Assembly: GCA_009783805.1 (NCBI GenBank) | Contig: WRCU01000078.1 | Span: forward strand, 1 to 7,125 | Length of the DNA stretch: 7,125 nt | Direction: 5' to 3' | DNA from: Oscillospiraceae bacterium | GTDB taxonomy: Bacteria > Bacillota > Clostridia > WRCU01 | Shown here: positions 5,579 through 7,125 of the stretch, piece by piece | Layout: each line of letters opens with the position of its first letter | How positions within the stretch are numbered: position 1 is the first letter of the stretch | Notes under the pieces: model-generated | What the model saw: the letters and a program-made list of their open reading frames with translations, nothing else | Told to the model about the DNA's origin: nothing | Databases searched by the model: none | Position numbers and translations under genes: made by a program

Positions 5579-6717
5579 CTACCGTACAGGCCACGCAGGT
5601 AGTCCATGGCGTCCTCGAACCGCTCCGTGTGGAACACCCTGTCCCTGGCGGCCGCAGCGTTCGGCAGGCCTTTTAAGTACCAGGCCACGTGCTTCCGCAT
5701 CTCCATGGCGGCCACTTCCTCCCCGACGAACCCGGCCATGAGCCCGTAGTGGTAGGCGACCATGTCGAGTACCTCCGCGGCGGTGGCGCCCGACTCGGCG
5801 TATGACGGGCCGTCGGCGCCGTCCCCATACCCACGTTTCGTTCCGGCGTTGATTTCGGGCATTGTCCCGGATTTATCGCAGGCCTGACCCGCATCCTCCC
5901 CACCAAATCCGGTTGGGCCTGGCCTTTCGCCATCCGCGCCGACCGCGCCGTCCGCCCCCAGCGCGCCTAGGTGCCGGACTATCCTACGCAGCACCCAAGG
6001 GTTCCCCCTCATCGCCCGGCCGACCATCACGCCGTCGCAGCCGGTCTCCGCGAGCATCCGCTCTGCCGCGGCGGGCCCCGTCACGTCGCCGTTGCCGATG
6101 ACGGGGACCGCGACCGCCGCCTTCACGCCCCGTATCGCATCCCAATCCTCCGCCCCCCCATACCCCTGCTCCCTCGTCCGGCCGTGCACGGTGACCATGG
6201 CGGCCCCCGCGTCCACGACCGCCCTAGCCAGCTCTGCGGCGTTCGCGTCGCCGGCGTCCCATCCCTTCCTCATCTTCACGCTGACCGGGACGCCGCTCCC
6301 CGCTCCGGCTAGGGCCCCGCACACCGCCCCCACGATCCCGGCGGCGAGCGCGGGGTCCCTCATGAGCGCCGCCCCCGCCCCGCCCCCCGTGACCTTCGGC
6401 ATGGGGCAGCCCATGTTCACGTCGATGAGGTCGGCGCCCATTTCCGCGGCGATCAGCGCGGCCTCCGCCATGACGCCGGGGTCGCGGCCGAAGAGCTGGA
6501 CCGCAAACGGCCAGTCCGACGGCACCCTCGCCAGGAGCGCCCCGGTCTTCCTGTTCCCTCGCGTCAAGGCGTCGGAGCTTACCATCTCGCCGAAGGCCAG
6601 GCCCACGCCCATCCCCTCGCATATATGCCGGAACGCCGCGTCCGATACGCCCGCCATGGGGGCCGCGAAAACGTTGTTCCCGATCGTCAGGCCGCCGACC
6701 TTAAGCGCCTTGAGCAT
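5575..6717 (-). CDS. dus: tRNA-dihydrouridine synthase, DusB-like
   Basis: This FMN- and NAD(P)H-dependent enzyme reduces uridine to dihydrouridine in tRNA. In 380 residues the TIM barrel shows an N-terminal FMN-binding start (NNVFAAPMAGVSDAAFR, 14-30), VQLFG at 73-77, the catalytic-cysteine motif NMGCP with C104, KMRKGW (148-153), VHGRT (177-181), IGNGD (207-211) and GRAMRGNPW (233-241). The helical C-terminal domain has MRKHVAWYLKGLP (340-352). Between them, about 251-310 (DNA 5788-5967) is a Gly/Ala/Asp-rich segment where relatives usually have about ten residues, explaining a length above the usual 320-330. It is a linker-like insertion that leaves the frame open. The ATG at 6717 follows GGGGGTG by 5 nt, the same arrangement as merR. 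It converges on merR and diverges from the manA-like gene. The DusB assignment rests on motif resemblance; exact target uridines cannot be read from sequence. Confidence 0.93.
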   Translation of the reverse strand: MLKALKVGGLTIGNNVFAAPMAGVSDAAFRHICEGMGVGLAFGEMVSSDALTRGNRKTGALLARVPSDWPFAVQLFGRDPGVMAEAALIAAEMGADLIDVNMGCPMPKVTGGGAGAALMRDPALAAGIVGAVCGALAGAGSGVPVSVKMRKGWDAGDANAAELARAVVDAGAAMVTVHGRTREQGYGGAEDWDAIRGVKAAVAVPVIGNGDVTGPAAAERMLAETGCDGVMVGRAMRGNPWVLRRIVRHLGALGADGAVGADGERPGPTGFGGEDAGQACDKSGTMPEINAGTKRGYGDGADGPSYAESGATAAEVLDMVAYHYGLMAGFVGEEVAAMEMRKHVAWYLKGLPNAAAARDRVFHTERFEDAMDYLRGLYGR

Positions 6718-6735
6718 GCGCGCACCCCCGACGTT

Positions 6736-6744
6736 ATTGTATCA
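6736..6744 (-). promoter_or_regulatory. extended -10 element for dus, in a shared AT-rich island
   Basis: Read leftward, TGATACAAT is an extended -10 (TG, one base, then TACAAT, matching 5 of 6). No -35 match is found 17 bp upstream. The start would fall close to the ribosome site, so the leader would be very short. On the opposite strand the same island contains TATCAT (6740-6745), a possible -10 for the rightward gene. It is the only AT-rich patch in this intergenic region. Confidence 0.35.
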
Positions 6745-6767
6745 TTGTGGGCGTGCGGCCCGTCTCG

Positions 6768-6858
6768 GGCGGTGGCCGCCATAAAGGGACGGCTCCGCGG
6801 CCGTGCCGACCTCCCCGGGATGGGGGTTCGAGCCGGACGACGGCCGCCCGAAGGCGGC
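6768..6858 (+). other. GC-rich structured leader upstream of the manA-like gene
   Basis: Three short dyads follow each other upstream of the rightward start: GGCGG/CCGCC (6768-6780, 3-nt loop), ACGGC/GCCGT (6789-6804, 6-nt loop) and GCCGCC/GGCGGC around CGAA (6843-6858). If transcription begins near 6752, the leader would be about 130 nt and folded. I recognise no riboswitch family or T-run terminator. A stretch resembling a tRNA T-loop (GGTTCGAGCC near 6825) has no matching stems. Confidence 0.3.
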
Positions 6859-6883
6859 GGGTAGTCGGAAAGGCCTATGGCTG

Positions 6884-7125
6884 ATGATGCATACGGTAAA
6901 GGGAACCGAGCCGTACCCGCTTAGGATGGACCCCTTCCTAAGGGAGATAATGTGGGGCGGGTCAAGCTTGGCCGAATACGGGAAGTCCCTGCCTTCGGGC
7001 AGGCTGGCTGAAAGCTGGGAGCTGAGCGTCCTCCCGTCCGGGTTGAGCCGCGTGGCGGACGGCCCGCTCGCCGGCCTATCGCTGCGTGAGGTGCTGGGAG
7101 CGGATTGGGCGCGGTATATGGGCGA
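6884..7125 (+). CDS. manA: type I phosphomannose isomerase (manA-like), 5' part only
   Basis: The first 80 codons are present and the gene runs off the right edge. The protein would be a zinc-dependent isomerase interconverting mannose 6-phosphate and fructose 6-phosphate, feeding GDP-mannose synthesis or mannose use. The N-terminus fits the family: YPLRMDPFLREIMWGG, then ESWELSVLPSG and VADGPLAGLSLREVLG, matching the PVFKE-IWGG / E-WAISAHP-G / GPYKG pattern of Bacillus-type enzymes. The zinc ligands lie beyond the window and cannot be checked. Two consecutive ATGs (6884 and 6887) follow GGAAAGG at 6867-6873; the first is taken as the start. An out-of-frame ATG at 6877 opens only 15 codons. 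The gene is divergent from dus. Confidence 0.8.
   Translation, partial: MMHTVKGTEPYPLRMDPFLREIMWGGSSLAEYGKSLPSGRLAESWELSVLPSGLSRVADGPLAGLSLREVLGADWARYMG

Noticed and set aside
6815..6845. tRNA-like T-loop (GGTTCGAGCC)
   Set aside because: The flanking bases cannot form a five-pair T stem, and no acceptor, D or anticodon arm is found nearby.
6625..6864. 79-codon rightward ORF across the dus start and the intergenic region
   Set aside because: Half is antisense to dus, its composition is Arg/Gly-rich, and it has no family resemblance.

Overview
The window is GC-rich DNA with four complete genes, the 5' end of a fifth and one candidate micro-ORF. It reads as bacterial. Good sigma70-like promoter elements precede at least two genes (TTGCTT-17-TATACT and TTGACT-19-TACCAT), and each start has a G-rich Shine-Dalgarno run. 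The MerR-effector fusion, the nucleotidyltransferase/winged-helix protein and the type I phosphomannose isomerase resemble families I associate with Firmicutes. The frequent AGG and ATA codons and the GTCATTGCGAGGAGC-type palindromic repeats are also seen in other anaerobic lineages. I cannot name a genus.

Layout, left to right. Positions 6-125 hold a cluster of short palindromic repeats. A long leftward UvrA gene (3249 to 139) follows, with an unusual low-complexity C-terminal tail that ends in an AT-hook-like motif. Upstream of it, on the same strand, is a nucleotidyltransferase-fold protein with a C-terminal winged helix (4311 to 3406). The divergent intergenic region 4312-4563 contains the leftward promoter, three more copies of the repeat family (4406-4492) and a MerR-type promoter. 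Next is a rightward merR-like regulator fused to a VOC/PhnB-like domain (4564-5433). A convergent spacer with two palindromes separates it from a leftward tRNA-dihydrouridine synthase gene (6717 to 5575), whose stop codon overlaps the start of a 21-codon ORF (5578 to 5513). A GC-rich divergent region (6718-6883) leads to a rightward phosphomannose isomerase gene, cut by the window edge.

How the genes may work together. The nucleotidyltransferase and uvrA genes lie in tandem and could be cotranscribed, although the 156-bp gap between them holds hairpins. They are divergent from a ligand-sensing MerR regulator, the usual arrangement for a regulator and its target. A DNA-damage or toxic-compound response is a reasonable hypothesis but unproven. 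An identical 37-bp repeat, in the same orientation, brackets the uvrA-nucleotidyltransferase pair. Dus and ManA are ordinary housekeeping functions and look unrelated to that module.

Most notable points: covarying palindromic repeats on both sides of the pair; the UvrA tail with its 45-bp in-frame tandem duplication and AT-hook; a dyad exactly centred in the 19-bp spacer of the merR promoter; an approximately 50-residue low-complexity insert in Dus; and the stop-start-coupled micro-ORF after dus. I see no tRNA, rRNA, CRISPR array, transposase or prophage gene.
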